DNA from: Prado023 sp963697345
GTDB lineage: Bacteria > Actinomycetota > Actinomycetes > S36-B12 > CAIYMF01
Direction: 5' to 3'
DNA length: 64,000 bases
NCBI GenBank assembly: GCA_963697345.1
Contig: CAVONS010000008.1
Coordinates: 558,001-622,000 of the forward strand
Shown here: positions 30,803 through 41,680 of the stretch, piece after piece
How positions within the stretch are numbered: position 1 is the stretch's first letter
Layout of the letters: every line of letters starts with the position of its first letter
Translations under genes and position numbers: made by a program
The notes under the pieces: model-generated
What the model saw: the letters and a program-made list of their open reading frames with translations, nothing else
What the model was told of the DNA's origin: nothing
Databases searched by the model: none

Positions 30803-32822
30803 GTGACCGCAGACTTCCGTCCCGCACCCGGGCAGATCCCCACGGAACCGGGGGTCTACCGGTTCCGTGACGGTCACGGCCGGGTCATCTACGTGGGCAA
30901 GGCCAAGAACCTCCGGTCGCGGTTGACCTCGTACTTCCAGGATCCAGCTGGGCTGCACCAGCGCACGGCCACGATGGTCGCCACAGCGCGGGCGCTGGAC
31001 TGGGTGGTGGTCGCCACCGAGGTCGAGGCACTCACCCTGGAGTACGCGTGGATCAAGGAGTTCGATCCCCGGTTCAACGTCCGGTACCGCGATGACAAGT
31101 CCTACCCGTTCCTCGCGGTGACGGTAGGGGAGGAGTTCCCGCGCGCCATGGTGATGCGCGGGGACAAGCGGCCCGGGGTGCGCTACTTCGGGCCCTACGC
31201 ACACGCATGGGCGATCCGGGAGACCGTCGACCAGCTCCTCCGGGTGTTCCCGATGCGCACATGCACCAAGGGTGTGTTCCGACGTGCTCAAGCCTCCGGA
31301 CGGCCATGCCTGCTGGGGTACATCGACAAATGCGCAGCTCCGTGCACCGCTGAGGTCACACCCGAGGAGCATCGCGCGATCGTCGAGGACTTCTGCGCCT
31401 TCATGGCGGGGGACTCCGCGGCCTTCGTCCGCTCCCGGACGGACATGATGAAGGCGGCCGCCGCCGAGATGGACTACGAGCGGGCCGCTCGCCTGCGCGA
31501 CGACCTGCAGGCGTTGCAGCGTGTGCTCGAGCGCAACGCCGTCGTCCTGCCCGACGGGACCGACGCCGATGTGGTCGGGTTGGCCAGTGACGAGCTCGAG
31601 GCGTGTGTCCGGGTGTTCCACGTGCGGGATGGCCGCATCCGGGGGGAGCGGGGCTTCATCGTCGAACGGGTCGACGATGCCGACGAGGCACAGCTGATCG
31701 CGACCCTCCTGTCCCAGATGTATGCCGAGCCTGCGGCCGACGTCCCGCGCAGTGTGCTGGTGCCCACCTTGGTACCCCCCGCCGAGTCCACCGTCCTGGC
31801 CGATTGGCTGGGCGGAGCGGCGCGGTGGACCCGTGCGGCTGACCGTCCCACGCAGGGGCGACAAGCGTGCCCTCATGGAGACCGTGACCCGCAATGCCTC
31901 CCAATCGTTGGCGTCCCACAAGCTCCGCAGATCTGGCGACCTCACGACGCGCAGCCAGGCCCTGACCGAGCTCACGGAGTCCCTGGACCTGCCCAGCGCG
32001 CCGCTGCGGATCGAGTGCTTCGACGTGTCCAACCTCGGCGCCGATGACGTCGTGGCCTCGATGGTGGTCTTCGAGGACGGGCTGCCCCGCCCTTCGGAGT
32101 ACCGGCGGTTCGCGATCAAGGGTTTCGCGGGGCAGAACGACGTCGCGGCGATCTCCGAGGTCGTGACCCGCCGTTTCCGCCGGACCGCGGCACAGCGCGA
32201 GGCACAGCGACAGGACGCAACCCCCACCATGGGCACGGCCGAGGTCCACACCGTCGGGGACCCGGCGATCGGGGACGACGATCCGTCGTCCACCGGCACC
32301 GCGGGACGGTTCGCCTACCCGCCGTCGCTGGTGGTCATCGACGGTGGACCACCGCAGGTGAATGCCGCGTTCCAGGCATTGGCTGACCTCGGGCTCAGCG
32401 ACATCGCGGTCGTGGGGCTGGCCAAGCGACTCGAGGAGGTGTGGCTGCCCGACGAGGAGGACCCCGTGATCCTGCCGCGGACCAGCCAGGGGCTGTACCT
32501 GCTGCAGCGTGTGCGAGACGAGGCCCACCGCACGGCCCTGCGGTACCAACGGCAGAAGCGCTCGGTCAGGATGACGACCAGCGTGCTCGACGACATCCCG
32601 GGTCTTGGGCCGGCCCGGCGCAAGGCCCTGCTGACGCGCTTCGGCTCGGTGCGCAAGCTGCGCGCAGCCACGCCGGAGATGATCGCGGAGGTTCCCGGGA
32701 TCGGCCCGGCGCTGGCCGAGCGGGTGGTGCTGGAACTCGTCGGCGCGCCCTCCGAGGCGCTCAACCTCACCACCGGCGAGATCGTGGGCGACGATGTACC
32801 TCTGACCGAGGAGCGCTCATGA
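30803..32822 (+). CDS. uvrC: excinuclease ABC subunit C (one frameshift)
   Basis: UvrC makes both incisions in nucleotide excision repair. The N-terminal GIY-YIG nuclease is clear (PGVYRFRDGHGRVIYVGKAK), then a UVR motif near MDYERAARLRDDLQAL. The frame shifts by one base at about 31820, within LGGA/RGGPVRLTVPRRGDKRA. The RNase H-like domain (IECFDVSNLGADDVVASMVV, VVIDGGPPQVNAA) and tandem HhH motifs (IPGLGPARRKALL, VPGIGPALAERV) follow. Corrected length is 672 aa. The TGA overlaps the rapZ ATG. Confidence 0.94.
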
Positions 32823-33706
32823 CAACCATCCACGTGCCCGACGGCATCTCTGACTTCGAGGTGCTGCTGGTCTCTGGCATGTCCGGGGCTGGACGATCCA
32901 GCGCCGCACGAGCCCTGGAGGATCTCGGCTGGTTCGTCATCGACAACCTGCCCCCCAAGATGCTGGCGCCGACGCTGGACCTGCTTGCGGCCCGTTCCGA
33001 CATCGATCGGGTGGCGGTGGTCGTGGATGTCCGTGGCGGTCGGCTCTTCGACGAGCTGGAGGCGGCAGCCGGCGAGGTGGTCGCCCGGGGTGTGGATGTG
33101 AAGGTCCTGTTCCTCGAGTCCAGCGATGAGGTCCTGGTCCGCCGCTTCGAGTCGAACCGCCGCCCGCACCCCCTGCAGGGCAAGGGCCGCCTCCTGGACG
33201 GGATCCATCGCGAGCGCGACCTCCTGGGCAACGTCCGGTCCAACGCCGATCTCGTGATCGACACCTCCCACCGGAGCATCCACGATCTGCGTCGGGCCAT
33301 CGCCGCAGCCTTCGAGGACGGCGAGCCTGTTCGGCTGCGCGCGACGGTCATGTCCTTCGGGTTCAAGTACGGCATTCCGCTGGATGCCGACTTCGTCGCT
33401 GACGTGCGCTTCCTTCCCAACCCGTTCTGGATCCCGGAGCTGCGTGAGCTGCGTGGTCTGGACGCGGCCGTCAACGACTACGTCGTCGCCCAGGAAGCGG
33501 CAGCGGAGTTCCTGACGGCCTACGCCCGCGTGATCGCCCTGGCCACGGAGGGCTACCTGCGCGAGGGCAAGCGGTTCGCCACGATCGCGGTCGGGTGCAC
33601 GGGGGGCAAGCACCGTTCGGTGGCCATGTCGGAGAACCTGGCCACCCGACTCGTGCAGGTGGGTGTCGAGGCGAGCGTCGTTCACCGGGACCTGGGGCGC
33701 GAGTGA
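32819..33706 (+). CDS. rapZ: RNase adapter protein RapZ / nucleotide-binding P-loop protein
   Basis: This 295-aa protein belongs to the RapZ (YvcJ) family. It has P-loop GMSGAGRSSAARAL near residues 20-33, a second conserved segment FLESSDEVLVRRFESNRRPH, and the C-terminal domain with SFGFKYGIPLDADFVADVRF and IAVGCTGGKHRSVAMSE. In E. coli RapZ guides RNase E to GlmZ; in actinobacteria the RNA target is unknown. It overlaps uvrC by 4 bp and yvcK by 1 bp, the standard actinobacterial cluster. Confidence 0.94.
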   Translation: MTTIHVPDGISDFEVLLVSGMSGAGRSSAARALEDLGWFVIDNLPPKMLAPTLDLLAARSDIDRVAVVVDVRGGRLFDELEAAAGEVVARGVDVKVLFLESSDEVLVRRFESNRRPHPLQGKGRLLDGIHRERDLLGNVRSNADLVIDTSHRSIHDLRRAIAAAFEDGEPVRLRATVMSFGFKYGIPLDADFVADVRFLPNPFWIPELRELRGLDAAVNDYVVAQEAAAEFLTAYARVIALATEGYLREGKRFATIAVGCTGGKHRSVAMSENLATRLVQVGVEASVVHRDLGRE

Positions 33707-34716
33707 TGCCCCGCGGTTCAGCCGGACCCGGGTCTGTGGTTCGGCGCCACCCTCTGGCCGGCTCCGGTCCCGCGGTGGCCGCCCTCGGCGGTGGGCATGG
33801 GTTGGCCGTGACCCTGCGGGCCCTGCGCACGGTCACCGACCAGTTGACCGCGGTCGTGGGCATGGCCGACGACGGTGGCTCCAGCGGACGACTGCGTCGC
33901 GAGCTCGGCGCCCCACCTCCCGGGGACCTGCGGATGGCGCTGTCCGCACTGTGTGGTGACGACGTCTGGGGGCGCACGTGGAGTTCAGTCGTCCAGCACC
34001 GCTTCTCCGCCGGCGAGCTCGACGGGCATGCGGTGGGCAACCTCCTGATCGCCGCCCTGTGGGAGCAGACCGGTGACATCGTCTCCGGCCTGGACTGGGT
34101 CGCCGCCCTGCTGGGTGCCCATGGCCGGGTGCTGCCCGTGTGCAGCCAGGGGCTGCAGATCGTGGCCGAGGTCCGCGATGCTCCGGGGCACCCCGGGGTC
34201 AGTGAGGTGCGCGGGCAGTCCCAGGTGGCCGTGACTGAGGGGACAGTGCTGTCCATCGCCCTGGACCCGGCCGAACCTGTTGCGCAGCCCGAGGCGATTC
34301 AGGCGATCCTCGAGGCTGAGGCGATCGTGATGGGTCCCGGGTCCTGGTACACCTCCGTGCTGGCAGGCCTGCTGATCCCGGGGATCCACGATGCAGTCGT
34401 GGCGTCCCCGGCGACCCGGATCCTCGTGCTCAACCTCGTGGCCCAACCCGGCGAGACCTCGGGCTTCAGCCCACAGGGTCACGTCCATGTGCTGGGGCAG
34501 GCCTTCCCGGAGGTCCCGGTGGATGTCGTCCTGGCCGACCCGGCGCATGTTCCCGATGAGTCCGCGCTGCGCGCCGCGTGCGGTGAGCTGGGCGCTGAGT
34601 TGGTCCTGCGACCCGTATCGGACGCGCGGGCGGGGGAGGGCCACCATGACCCGCTACTTCTGGGGAGGGCGTTCGCAGAGCTCATCGGGCATGGCAGTAT
34701 TCCGACATGGCGATGA
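33706..34716 (+). CDS. YvcK / CofD-like gluconeogenesis factor
   Basis: This 336-aa protein is a YvcK-type member of the CofD-like family, required in other bacteria for growth on gluconeogenic carbon and for cell-wall synthesis control, and binding UDP-sugars. It has AALGGGHGLAVTLRALR, VVGMADDGGSSGRLRREL and PGDLRMALSAL, then MGPGSWYTSVLAGLLIPGI. The 5' end shares the A of TGATG with rapZ, and the 3' end overlaps whiA by 10 bp, so translation is coupled. Confidence 0.93.
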   Translation: MPRGSAGPGSVVRRHPLAGSGPAVAALGGGHGLAVTLRALRTVTDQLTAVVGMADDGGSSGRLRRELGAPPPGDLRMALSALCGDDVWGRTWSSVVQHRFSAGELDGHAVGNLLIAALWEQTGDIVSGLDWVAALLGAHGRVLPVCSQGLQIVAEVRDAPGHPGVSEVRGQSQVAVTEGTVLSIALDPAEPVAQPEAIQAILEAEAIVMGPGSWYTSVLAGLLIPGIHDAVVASPATRILVLNLVAQPGETSGFSPQGHVHVLGQAFPEVPVDVVLADPAHVPDESALRAACGELGAELVLRPVSDARAGEGHHDPLLLGRAFAELIGHGSIPTWR

Positions 34717-35675
34717 CGGCGGGCGTCAAGGACGAGTTGAGCCGATTGCCGATCACGAAGACGTGCTGTCGCAAGGCTGAGGTGTCGGCGCTCTTGCGTT
34801 TCGCCAGTGGGCTGCACCTGGTCGCGGGCAAGGTGGTGGTCGAGGCCGAGCTGGACACCGGAGCGACGGCGCGCCGCGCGCGCAGTGCCATCCACGACAT
34901 GTTCGGGCACTCGGCCACGATCACCGTGGTTGCGCCGTCGGGGATCCGACGGGGCAATCGCTACGTGCTCACGATCGCTCAGGACGGCCAGCGGCTGGCG
35001 AAGCAGGCTGGGCTTCTGGACGCCTCCGGGCGACCCGTGCGCGGTCTCCCGGCCGTGGTCGTCAATGGCGGGCTGTGCGATTCGGAGGCGGCATGGCGTG
35101 GCGCCTTCCTCGCCCACGGCTCCCTGACCGAGCCCGGCCGGTCGTCGTCGCTGGAGATCTCGTGCCCGGGCCCCGAGGCCGCCCTGGCGCTGGTCGGCGC
35201 TGCGCGCCGCCTGGGCATCCCCAGCAAGGCCCGGGAGGTGCGTGGAATCGATCGTGTGGTGATCCGCGACGGTGACGCGATCGGCGCGATGCTCACCCGC
35301 ATGGGGGCGCATGAGTCGATGATGGCCTGGGAGGAACGCCGGATGCGCCGGGAGGTGCGGGCAACGGCGAACCGCCTCGCGAACTTCGATGACGCGAACC
35401 TGCGCCGTTCGGCGCGGGCTGCGGTGGCCGCAGGCGCCCGGGTCGAGCGTGCCCTGGAGATCCTGGGCGACACCGTGCCCGACCACCTGGCCATGGCGGG
35501 CAAGCTGCGTCTGGAGCACAAGCAGGCGAGCCTCGAGGAGCTCGGCGGCCTGGCTGATCCGCCCATGACCAAGGACGCCATCGCCGGACGGATCCGCCGT
35601 CTGCTGGCCCTGGCCGACAAGCGCGCCGCCGAGCTGGGGATCCCCAACACCGAGGACGGCGTTCCCTCGGATTGA
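34707..35675 (+). CDS. whiA: sporulation/cell-division regulator WhiA
   Basis: WhiA (322 aa) is a DNA-binding protein that works with WhiB in Streptomyces sporulation and is widespread in non-sporulating Gram-positives. The N-terminal homing-endonuclease-like fold runs from VKDELSRLP and TKTCCRKAEVSALLRF to PAVVVNGGLCDSEAAWRGAFLAHGS-type residues. The C-terminal helix-turn-helix contains RRSARAAVAAGARVERALE and ASLEELGGLADPPMTKDAIAG. The gene usually next to it, gap, is missing. Confidence 0.96.
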   Translation: MAMTAGVKDELSRLPITKTCCRKAEVSALLRFASGLHLVAGKVVVEAELDTGATARRARSAIHDMFGHSATITVVAPSGIRRGNRYVLTIAQDGQRLAKQAGLLDASGRPVRGLPAVVVNGGLCDSEAAWRGAFLAHGSLTEPGRSSSLEISCPGPEAALALVGAARRLGIPSKAREVRGIDRVVIRDGDAIGAMLTRMGAHESMMAWEERRMRREVRATANRLANFDDANLRRSARAAVAAGARVERALEILGDTVPDHLAMAGKLRLEHKQASLEELGGLADPPMTKDAIAGRIRRLLALADKRAAELGIPNTEDGVPSD

Positions 35676-35760
35676 TCGGCAGCCGTCAGCAGGCGATCGG
35701 GCCGGGACCTCAATAGGCTCAGGACCTGCAAGTGGTCGTTCATCCATGAGGGAGTTGTCT

Positions 35761-36969
<1,209 letters not shown>

Positions 36970-36972
36970 CAT

Positions 36973-37746
36973 ATGGCACGCAAGCCGTTCATGGCAGGCA
37001 ACTGGAAGATGAACCTCGACCACCTCGAGGCCATCGCGCACGTGCAGAAGATCGCCTTCGGGCTCAAGGACGAGGACTTCGCGGAGGTCGAGGCCGGCGT
37101 GATGGTGCCGTTCACCGACATCCGTTCGGTGCAGACCCTCGTGGACGCCGACAACCTGAAGGTCGTCTACGGCAGCCAGGACATCTCGGCCCAGGACAAG
37201 GGTGCCTACACCGGGGAGATCTCCGGGTCCATGCTCAGCAAGCTCGGCTGCACCTACGCCGTGATCGGCCACAGTGAGCGCCGGCAGTACCACGCTGAGG
37301 ATGACGCGCTGGTCAACGCCAAGGTGAAGGCGGCCTACAAGCATGGCCTGGTGCCCATCATGTGCATCGGCGAGGTCAAGGAGGAGCGCGAGGCCGGGAT
37401 CCAGGAGCAGGTCACCCTCGGGCAGCTCGATGGGGGACTGGCCGACATCCCGGCCGAGCAGGCCGCCACCATCGTCATCGCCTACGAGCCCGTGTGGGCG
37501 ATCGGCACCGGACTGACCGCGACGCCGCAGGACGCCCAGGACATGTGCGCGGCGATCCGGCGCCGCCTGGCCGAGTTGTACGACCAGGGCGTGGCTGATG
37601 CGATCCGCATCCAGTACGGCGGATCGGTCAAGGCAGCCAACGCCGCCGAGATCATGGCCGGGCCCGACGTCGATGGCGCGCTCATCGGTGGGGCCTCGCT
37701 GGACGCCGACGAGTTCGTCGCCATCTGCAGGTACCGTCTGTCCTGA
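36973..37746 (+). CDS. tpiA: triosephosphate isomerase
   Basis: TIM (257 aa) interconverts dihydroxyacetone phosphate and glyceraldehyde 3-phosphate. Conserved sites are GNWKMNL (Lys), YAVIGHSERR (catalytic His), AYEPVWAIGTG (catalytic Glu, then the flexible lid) and QYGGSVKAANA (phosphate binding). It follows pgk by 3 bp and precedes secG by 148 bp, where a hairpin is found. Confidence 0.97.
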   Translation: MARKPFMAGNWKMNLDHLEAIAHVQKIAFGLKDEDFAEVEAGVMVPFTDIRSVQTLVDADNLKVVYGSQDISAQDKGAYTGEISGSMLSKLGCTYAVIGHSERRQYHAEDDALVNAKVKAAYKHGLVPIMCIGEVKEEREAGIQEQVTLGQLDGGLADIPAEQAATIVIAYEPVWAIGTGLTATPQDAQDMCAAIRRRLAELYDQGVADAIRIQYGGSVKAANAAEIMAGPDVDGALIGGASLDADEFVAICRYRLS

Positions 37747-37764
37747 GCCAGATCACGTGGGCGT

Positions 37765-37801
37765 TGCCCGGTCAGGACGTCGAGGGCGATCTGGCCGGGC
37801 A
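37765..37801 (+). terminator. hairpin after tpiA
   Basis: TGCCCGGTCAG (37765-37775) pairs with CTGGCCGGGCA (37791-37801), 10 of 11 Watson-Crick plus one G-U, around a 15-nt loop. It lies 18 bp after the tpiA stop and 94 bp before secG. It may terminate or attenuate transcription of the glycolytic pair. Confidence 0.55.
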
Positions 37802-37894
37802 TCGCTCTGTTCGGAATGCGCCATTCGCGTGGTCATGGGCGGGTCTGTCGGTGCCAGCGCGTATCCTTGCGCCATCGAATGAAGGGAACGTTCC

Positions 37895-38119
37895 GTGATC
37901 CTCGCACTCCAGGTGCTCCTGTTGACCCTGAATGTGCTCGTCATCGTCCTGGTGCTCCTGCACAAGGGCAAGGGTGGCGGGCTGTCTGACCTCTTCGGCG
38001 GCGGCGTGAGTTCCTCATTGGGCGGCAGTTCCGTGGCTGAGCGCAACCTCGACCGCATCACCATCGCCCTCCTCGTGATCTGGTCGGCCACCATCGTGGC
38101 CCTGGGCCTGGCGATCTAG
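37895..38119 (+). CDS. secG: preprotein translocase subunit SecG
   Basis: SecG (74 aa) is the small two-helix subunit of the SecYEG channel. It has helix 1 LQVLLLTLNVLVIVLVLLHK, the conserved cytoplasmic loop GKGGGLSDLFGGG followed by a Ser-rich segment, and helix 2 ITIALLVIWSATIVALGLAI. It starts at GTG 37895 with GAAGGGAA upstream. Location after tpiA is standard. Confidence 0.95.
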   Translation: MILALQVLLLTLNVLVIVLVLLHKGKGGGLSDLFGGGVSSSLGGSSVAERNLDRITIALLVIWSATIVALGLAI

Positions 38120-38170
38120 AGGGCCTTCCCACCGTTCGTCCCAATCGTTTCGAGAGCGTCGGAGGCAGTC

Positions 38171-38506
38171 GTGGCTGGTGGAAATGCGATCAAGGGCAGT
38201 CGAGTCGGCTCCGGTCCGATGGGTGAGGCTGAGCGGGGGGAGGCGGCGCCACGCCACCGCGTGAGCTTCTACTGTGCGCGTGGCCATGAGACCACGCCGA
38301 CCTTCTCCGATGAGGCTGCGATCCCGGAGATCTGGGACTGCCCCACGTGCGGCTATCCCGCGGGCCCGGATCCGGAGAACCCGCCCACCCCGGCCAAGGT
38401 CGAGCCGTACAAGACCCACCTGGCCTATGTGAAGGAACGCCGCTCCGACGGCGACGGCGACGCCATCCTCGCCGAGGCTCTGGACCGCATGCACGGTCAG
38501 GGCTGA
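38171..38506 (+). CDS. rbpA: RNA polymerase-binding protein RbpA
   Basis: RbpA (111 aa) is an actinobacterial RNA polymerase partner that stabilises the sigma-A/B holoenzyme open complex. A zinc-type core holds YCARGHETTPTF and WDCPTCGYPAG. The following TPAKVEPYKTHLAYVKERRSD segment is the basic linker and sigma-interaction domain. The start is GTG 38171 after GGAGG. Its C-terminal neighbour is tkt on the opposite strand. Confidence 0.95.
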   Translation: MAGGNAIKGSRVGSGPMGEAERGEAAPRHRVSFYCARGHETTPTFSDEAAIPEIWDCPTCGYPAGPDPENPPTPAKVEPYKTHLAYVKERRSDGDGDAILAEALDRMHGQG

Positions 38507-38587
38507 CCCCGCCCCCGCCGATCTCAGGCAGGAGCACCCCCGCGCTCGCGGCAGGCGGCTGGACTGGTGTGGCCGCTGCGCCGCTGG

Positions 38588-40648
38588 TCAGTCCTGCGCT
38601 GCCAGGAGCCCGCGGGCTGCGTCCGCCACCGCCCCAGCGGTGAACCCGTACTCCTCGAAGAGCTGTCCGGCCGCACCTGAGGCCCCGAAGTGGTCGATCG
38701 AGACACAGGCGCCCTGGCTGCCGACGTACTTCCACCAGCCCTGGGCACTGCCCGCCTCGACGCTGACTCGTGCGTGCACAGCCGGTGGCAGCACTGAGTC
38801 GCGGTACTCGCTCGGCTGGGCCTCGAACCACTCGAGGCACGGCATCGACACCACCCGTGTCGCGACGCCCTCGGCCTCGAGCAGGTCCCTGGCGCCCACG
38901 GCGACCGAGACCTCCGAACCGGTCGCGAGCAGCAGGACCTGTGGCGTCCCGCCCGAGGCCTCCGCCAGGACGTAGGCGCCCCGAGCAGTGTCGGTGGCGG
39001 GTCCACCATGGGACCTGTCGAGGGTGGGCAGGTTCTGGCGGGTCAGTACCAGCCCCGTGGGCCCGGAGCCCTGCAGGGCCGTGGCCCAGGCCGCTGCCGT
39101 CTCGTTGCCATCGGCGGGGCGCACCACGGAGAAGCCGGGGATTGCCCGAAGGGCCCACAGGTGCTCGATCGGCTGGTGGGTCGGGCCGTCCTCGCCCACG
39201 CCGATGGAGTCGTGGGACCAGATGAACAGCGACGGAAGCCCCATCAGGCTGGCCAGGCGGACAGGTGCGCGCATGTAGTCGCTGAACACCAGGAAGGTCG
39301 CACCGAAGGAGCGCGTGAGGCCGTGCAGCGAGATCCCGTTGAGCACAGCACCCATGGCGTGCTCGCGGACCCCGAAATGGATGACCCGCCCGTACGGGTC
39401 GGCATCGGGCATGGGGGAGCCGACCGGCAGGAAGGATCCCCCGCCGGCGATCGTCGTGCCGTTGGAGCCGCCGAGGTCCGCTGATCCACCCCACAGCTCC
39501 GGCAGGACTCCGGCCAGGGCGTTGATGACCTTCTCCGAGGCCACGCGTGTGGCCACTGACGTGCCCGGCTCCCATGCGGGGAGGTGCGCCTCCCACCCAG
39601 TGGGCAGCTCCCGCTTCACGAGACGGTCCAGCAGCTCGGCGGCTGGGCTGTTGGCGCCCCGCCAGGCCTGGTACTGCGACTCCCAGGCGGAACGCAACGC
39701 GGCGCCACGCAGGCCGACCGCGCGGGCGTGAGCCAGGACCGCCTCGTCGACGGCGAAGTCGAGGTCGGGGTCCAGGCCGAGCGCCACCTTGGTGGCCGCG
39801 ATCTCCTGGCCGCCCAACGCTGAACCGTGGGACTTGCCCGTGTTCTGCAGGGTGGGTGCGGGCCACGCGATGACGGTGCGCAGCTGGATCAGCGAGGGGG
39901 CCTCCTGGTGGTCGCGAGCAGCACCCATGGCCAGGTCGAGGGCCTCGATGTCGATGCTGCCGTCGGAGGCCAGGTCCACGTGCTGCACGTGCCACCCGTA
40001 GGCGCGGTACCGAGCCGCGACGTCCTCGGTGAAGGCCACGCCGGTGTCGCCCTCGATGGAGATCCGGTTGTCATCCCAGATCACGACCAGATCCCCGAGC
40101 TTCTGCGTGCCGGCCAGGCTGGCGGCCTCACCGGAGATGCCCTCCTCGAGGTCGCCGTCGGAGGCGATGACCCACGTGGTGGAGTCGAAGGGGCTGGTTC
40201 CGGCGGGGGCCTGCGGGTCGAGCAGTCCGCGCGTGTAGCGCGTGGCCATGGCGATGCCGACCGCTGAGGACACACCTTGGCCCAACGGCCCGGTGGTCAT
40301 CTCGATGCCGCGGGCCGGCTCGTACTCCGGGTGCCCCGGCGTCACCGATCCCAGGGTGCGGAACGAGCGCAGGTCATCCAGCGAGATGTCGTAGCCGGAC
40401 AGGTAGAGCTGGATGTAGAGCGTGAGGCTGCTGTGCCCGCAGGAGAGGATGAACCTGTCGCGCCCGATCCACGTCGGATCAGCAGGATCGTGGCGCAGGT
40501 GACGCTGGAAGAGCAGATAGGCGGCCGGAGCCAGGGCCATGGCCGTTCCCGGGTGCCCGTTGCCCACCTTCTGCACGGCGTCCGCCGCCAGTGCGCGCGC
40601 TGTCGCCACCGCCCGGTCGTCCAGATCGGTCCAGTCAGCGATCGTCAT
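38588..40648 (-). CDS. tkt: transketolase
   Basis: Transketolase (686 aa) moves two-carbon ketol units in the pentose phosphate pathway using thiamine diphosphate. The TPP motif begins SDGDLEEGISGEAASLAG and includes WDDNRISIEGDT. The pyrimidine domain has MGAVLNGISLHGLTRSFGAT, IWSHDSIGVGEDGPTHQP, and RPADGNETAAAW. It is divergent from ctaB, the usual arrangement, but tal, zwf, opcA and pgl, which normally follow it, are absent. Confidence 0.97.
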   Translation of the reverse strand: MTIADWTDLDDRAVATARALAADAVQKVGNGHPGTAMALAPAAYLLFQRHLRHDPADPTWIGRDRFILSCGHSSLTLYIQLYLSGYDISLDDLRSFRTLGSVTPGHPEYEPARGIEMTTGPLGQGVSSAVGIAMATRYTRGLLDPQAPAGTSPFDSTTWVIASDGDLEEGISGEAASLAGTQKLGDLVVIWDDNRISIEGDTGVAFTEDVAARYRAYGWHVQHVDLASDGSIDIEALDLAMGAARDHQEAPSLIQLRTVIAWPAPTLQNTGKSHGSALGGQEIAATKVALGLDPDLDFAVDEAVLAHARAVGLRGAALRSAWESQYQAWRGANSPAAELLDRLVKRELPTGWEAHLPAWEPGTSVATRVASEKVINALAGVLPELWGGSADLGGSNGTTIAGGGSFLPVGSPMPDADPYGRVIHFGVREHAMGAVLNGISLHGLTRSFGATFLVFSDYMRAPVRLASLMGLPSLFIWSHDSIGVGEDGPTHQPIEHLWALRAIPGFSVVRPADGNETAAAWATALQGSGPTGLVLTRQNLPTLDRSHGGPATDTARGAYVLAEASGGTPQVLLLATGSEVSVAVGARDLLEAEGVATRVVSMPCLEWFEAQPSEYRDSVLPPAVHARVSVEAGSAQGWWKYVGSQGACVSIDHFGASGAAGQLFEEYGFTAGAVADAARGLLAAQD

Positions 40649-40731
40649 GCGTCCTCCTGTGTCGGATGCCCCCGCCGAGGGTATCTGTCGGGCCGGTCCG
40701 GGCCGCGCAACGGCACGGGTAGCATGGGCGC

Positions 40732-41662
40732 GTGACCGCAGTGGAATCGGGCCGTGCCGGCGCCCAGGGGGAGTCGGTCGGCGGTTCGCAGTCGCTCTGG
40801 CGGGCCTATCTGGCGCTCACCAAGCCGCGTGTCATCGAACTGCTGCTCGTCACGACCGTTCCGGTCATGTTCCTGGCAGCAGGTGGGTTCCCGCCGGTGT
40901 CGACGATGCTGTTGACGCTCCTGGGCGGCACCATGGCCGCCGCCGGAGCGAACGTGATCAACCAGGTGTACGACCGCGACATCGACGCGGTGATGGTGCG
41001 CACCCAGCAGCGGCCGCTGGTGACGGGGCGGATCAGCGCGGCCAGTGCCCTGCGGTTCGGGATCGCGCTGAGCGTCGGGCTCGGTCGTCCTGCTGGGCCT
41101 GACGGTCAATGTCCTCTCAGCGGTGCTGGCGGCCGCGGCCATCGCGTTCTACGTCTTCATCTACACGATGCTGCTCAAGCGGCGCACTGCCCAGAACATC
41201 GTCTGGGGAGGGGCGGCGGGCTGCTTCCCGGTGCTGATCGGCTGGGCCGCGGTGACCGGGTCGCTGACGCTGACTCCCTTCGTGCTGTTCGGGATCGTCT
41301 TCTTCTGGACGCCACCGCACTACTGGCCCCTGGCCCTGCGGTTCAAGGCGGACTACCAGGCGGCCAGGGTGCCGATGCTCCCGGCCGTCGCCGACAACCA
41401 GGCGGTGTCGAGCGCCATCGTGGGCTACTCGTGGGCGATGGTGGCCACGTCGCTGCTGCTGGCACCGGTGGGTGACATGTCCTGGTTCTACACGGGCGCT
41501 GCGCTGCTGCTCGGTGCCCTGTTCCTGGTGGAGGCCTACGCCCTGCGCCGCCGAGTCCGCGCCGGAGCCAGTGACGTCCGCGCAATGCGGCTGTTCCACG
41601 GCTCGATCTCGTACCTGTCGCTGCTGTTCCTGGCCGTGGCGATCGATCCCTTCCTGGGCTGA
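40732..41662 (+). CDS. ctaB: protohaem IX farnesyltransferase, haem O synthase (one frameshift)
   Basis: CtaB/CyoE adds a farnesyl chain to haem b for haem-copper oxidases. It is a UbiA-type membrane prenyltransferase. The prenyl-diphosphate motif NVINQVYDRDIDAVM with RTQQRPLVTGR is intact. The frame shifts one base at about 41083 and resumes VVLLGLTVNVLSAV, then YTMLLKRRTAQNIVWGG (second polar loop) and FFWTPPHYWPLAL. Corrected length is 309 aa, with about nine helices. The pair ctaB/ctaA is split here by a two-component system. Confidence 0.93.
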
Positions 41663-41680
41663 GGCGGCCTGCCGGACCAG

